Shown here piece after piece: positions 5,800-7,151 of a DNA stretch of 7,151 nt (its first letter is position 1; each line of letters starts with the position of its first letter). This stretch comes from Candidatus Cloacimonadota bacterium. GTDB taxonomy: Bacteria; Cloacimonadota; Cloacimonadia; Cloacimonadales; JAJBBL01. The stretch lies in the NCBI GenBank assembly GCA_020532365.1, contig JAJBBL010000018.1, positions 1-7,151 on the forward strand. The letters are read 5' to 3'. A program made the translations under genes and the position numbers. The notes under the pieces are model-generated. The model saw only the letters and a program-made list of their open reading frames with translations, searched no databases and was not told the origin of the DNA.

Positions 5800-6573
5800 A
5801 TGAGAAGAATTATCGTCGCTGGTAACTGGAAAATGAACAAAACTAATCAAGAGGTAACTGACTTTTTTACTCAACTAAAAGAGGAGATTAAATCGCTAAA
5901 CTTAAACAATGTCTCGCCAATTATCGCTCCCCCTTTTATCTATCTGCAAAACGCACAGCAGATAGCCAATGATACAGAGATCAAACTTTCTGCGCAAGAC
6001 ATAAGTGAGCACGACTTTGGCGCTTATACTGGCGAAGTGTCTGCACCTATGCTGAAGTCAATCAACGTCGAATACTCTATTGTCGGCCACTCCGAGCGCC
6101 GTGAATATCATAACGAGATTGATATGCAAGTAGGGATCAAAGCACAAAAGCTCATAGATAACGGTATAACCCCTATTATTTGTGTCGGCGAGAAAGAAAA
6201 CGAAAGAGAAATGGGTATGACTGAATCGGTCATCCTCTCTCAGCTTAAACTCATCTTTGACGAGATGAAAGCTGTCGATCCAACAAAGATAATCATCGCT
6301 TACGAACCGGTCTGGGCTATCGGTACAGGTAAAACTGCAACCCCACATATGGCACAAGAAGTGCATAAAATTATCAGACAGTGGCTTGCTAAAAACATCT
6401 CCAACGAAGCGGCAAACCAGATTCCAATCCTATACGGTGGTAGCGTTAAGCCGGATAACTTTGAAGAACTGCTATCACAAAAGGATATCGACGGCGGCCT
6501 AATCGGTGGCGCATCGCTCAAGATAGATGATTATATGTCACTTCTCAACACAGCTACAAAAATTTCAAAGTAA
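5800..6573 (+). CDS. tpiA: Triosephosphate isomerase
   Basis: The 257-residue protein interconverts glyceraldehyde-3-phosphate and dihydroxyacetone phosphate in glycolysis and gluconeogenesis, as a cytoplasmic dimeric TIM barrel. All catalytic elements are present: AGNWKMN with N9 and K11, IVGHSERR with H97 as the electrophile, YEPVWAIGTG with the catalytic base E169 at the start of flexible loop 6, and the phosphate-binding YGGSV (212-216) and GGLIGGASL (232-240). The length is standard (about 250). The ATG at 5800 is clear: GGAGGAGG ends 4 nt upstream, and the first motif begins at residue 7. It is not beside gap or pgk in this window, unlike the common gap-pgk-tpiA arrangement. serS follows after 12 nt, so the two are probably one transcript. 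Confidence 0.99.
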   Translation: MRRIIVAGNWKMNKTNQEVTDFFTQLKEEIKSLNLNNVSPIIAPPFIYLQNAQQIANDTEIKLSAQDISEHDFGAYTGEVSAPMLKSINVEYSIVGHSERREYHNEIDMQVGIKAQKLIDNGITPIICVGEKENEREMGMTESVILSQLKLIFDEMKAVDPTKIIIAYEPVWAIGTGKTATPHMAQEVHKIIRQWLAKNISNEAANQIPILYGGSVKPDNFEELLSQKDIDGGLIGGASLKIDDYMSLLNTATKISK

Positions 6574-6585
6574 AAGGATAACAAT

Positions 6586-7151
6586 ATGTTAGAACTAAAG
6601 TTTGTCAGAGAAAATGCTGAGCTCGTAAAAAGCGGAATTATTGCCAAAAAAAGCAACGTAGATATAGATAAACTACTCGAATTAGACGCCGAAAGAAGAA
6701 AGCTACAGTTCGACTTCGATACCAACAAAGCACATCAAAATAGAGTATCCAAAGAGATAGCAGATCGGAAAAGAAATAAACAAGATGCAGCCGACACACC
6801 CCAAATGGGTTTTCTTACATATCCTATCAAAAAAGATACTGTCGCCGATATGCTCTCAGAGATGCAAACCCTCTCCAACACTATTAAGGAGACTACTAAC
6901 CGCATCTCCGCTCTCGATATTGAAATCGAACAACTCCTAATCAACATTCCAAACCTGCCCGACTCATCAGTACCAGTCGGTAGTGACGAATCTGATAACG
7001 TCGTTGTCAGAGAGTGGGGCGTTAAGTGGAATGATAGGCCTGACTTTACTGCCAAGCCTCTCGATCACATCGAAATAGCGCAAGCTCTCGGAATGCTCGA
7101 TACCACCAGAGGTGCTAAAATCTCCGGCTCAGGCTTCCCTATCTACACTAA
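6586..7151 (+). CDS. serS: Seryl-tRNA synthetase, N-terminal part (3' end outside the window)
   Basis: The frame is open from the ATG at 6586 to the window end, giving 188 residues of a protein usually about 420-430 long. It begins MLELKFVRENAELVK, the typical SerRS opening, followed by VDIDKLLELDAERRKLQ (25-41) and a long antiparallel coiled coil (about 28-118), the arm that grips the variable loop of tRNA-Ser. NIPNLPDSSVPVG (120-132), DNVVVREWG (137-145), LDHIEIAQALGMLD (159-172) and ISGSGFPIY (179-187) mark the hinge and entry into the class II catalytic core. The catalytic motifs 2 and 3 lie beyond the window. The ribosome site AAGGA (6574-6578) is 7 nt before the ATG and 12 nt separate it from tpiA. 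The arm tip (about residues 65-85) is longer than I expect for the family. Confidence 0.96.
   Translation, partial: MLELKFVRENAELVKSGIIAKKSNVDIDKLLELDAERRKLQFDFDTNKAHQNRVSKEIADRKRNKQDAADTPQMGFLTYPIKKDTVADMLSEMQTLSNTIKETTNRISALDIEIEQLLINIPNLPDSSVPVGSDESDNVVVREWGVKWNDRPDFTAKPLDHIEIAQALGMLDTTRGAKISGSGFPIYT

Overview
The window is an AT-rich stretch of a bacterial chromosome made almost entirely of core housekeeping genes. It carries the end of an outer-membrane beta-barrel gene, so the organism is a diderm (Gram-negative-type) bacterium. Gene content alone does not fix the phylum. A deep-branching lineage such as Deferribacterota or a former deltaproteobacterial group would fit, but this is only an impression.

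Layout. (1) Bases 1-1071, plus strand: the 3' part of a gene for an Omp85-like barrel, most likely the C-terminal barrel of a PlpD-type patatin phospholipase. (2) Bases 1124-1491, minus strand: four tRNA genes, transcribed Ser(UGA), Ser(GCU), Gln(UUG), Gln(CUG), with a sigma70-like promoter at 1519-1546. This promoter overlaps a hairpin that could terminate the operon upstream. (3) Bases 1571-5500, minus strand: a tightly packed four-gene operon, read in the order divergent polysaccharide deacetylase, uppP (undecaprenyl-diphosphatase), holA (DNA polymerase III delta) and era (ribosome-assembly GTPase), with gaps of 17, 4 and 6 bases. (4) Bases 5501-5799: a 299-base divergent regulatory region holding several dyad sequences and a repeated ACTCTATA word. 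(5) Bases 5800-7151, plus strand: tpiA (triosephosphate isomerase), then 12 bases later serS (seryl-tRNA synthetase), which runs off the end of the window.

How the genes relate. The minus-strand operon combines envelope functions (lipid carrier recycling and a probable envelope-associated deacetylase) with clamp loading and 30S maturation, a growth-linked grouping. tpiA serves glycolysis and gluconeogenesis. SerS charges the two tRNA-Ser species encoded about 5 kb away; the SerS helical arm that reads their long variable arm seems to carry an extra segment.

I see no mobile element, CRISPR array, defence gene or other clearly undescribed system. The points most worth a second look are the dyads in the 5501-5799 intergenic region, the SerS arm extension and the promoter-in-terminator arrangement before the tRNAs.
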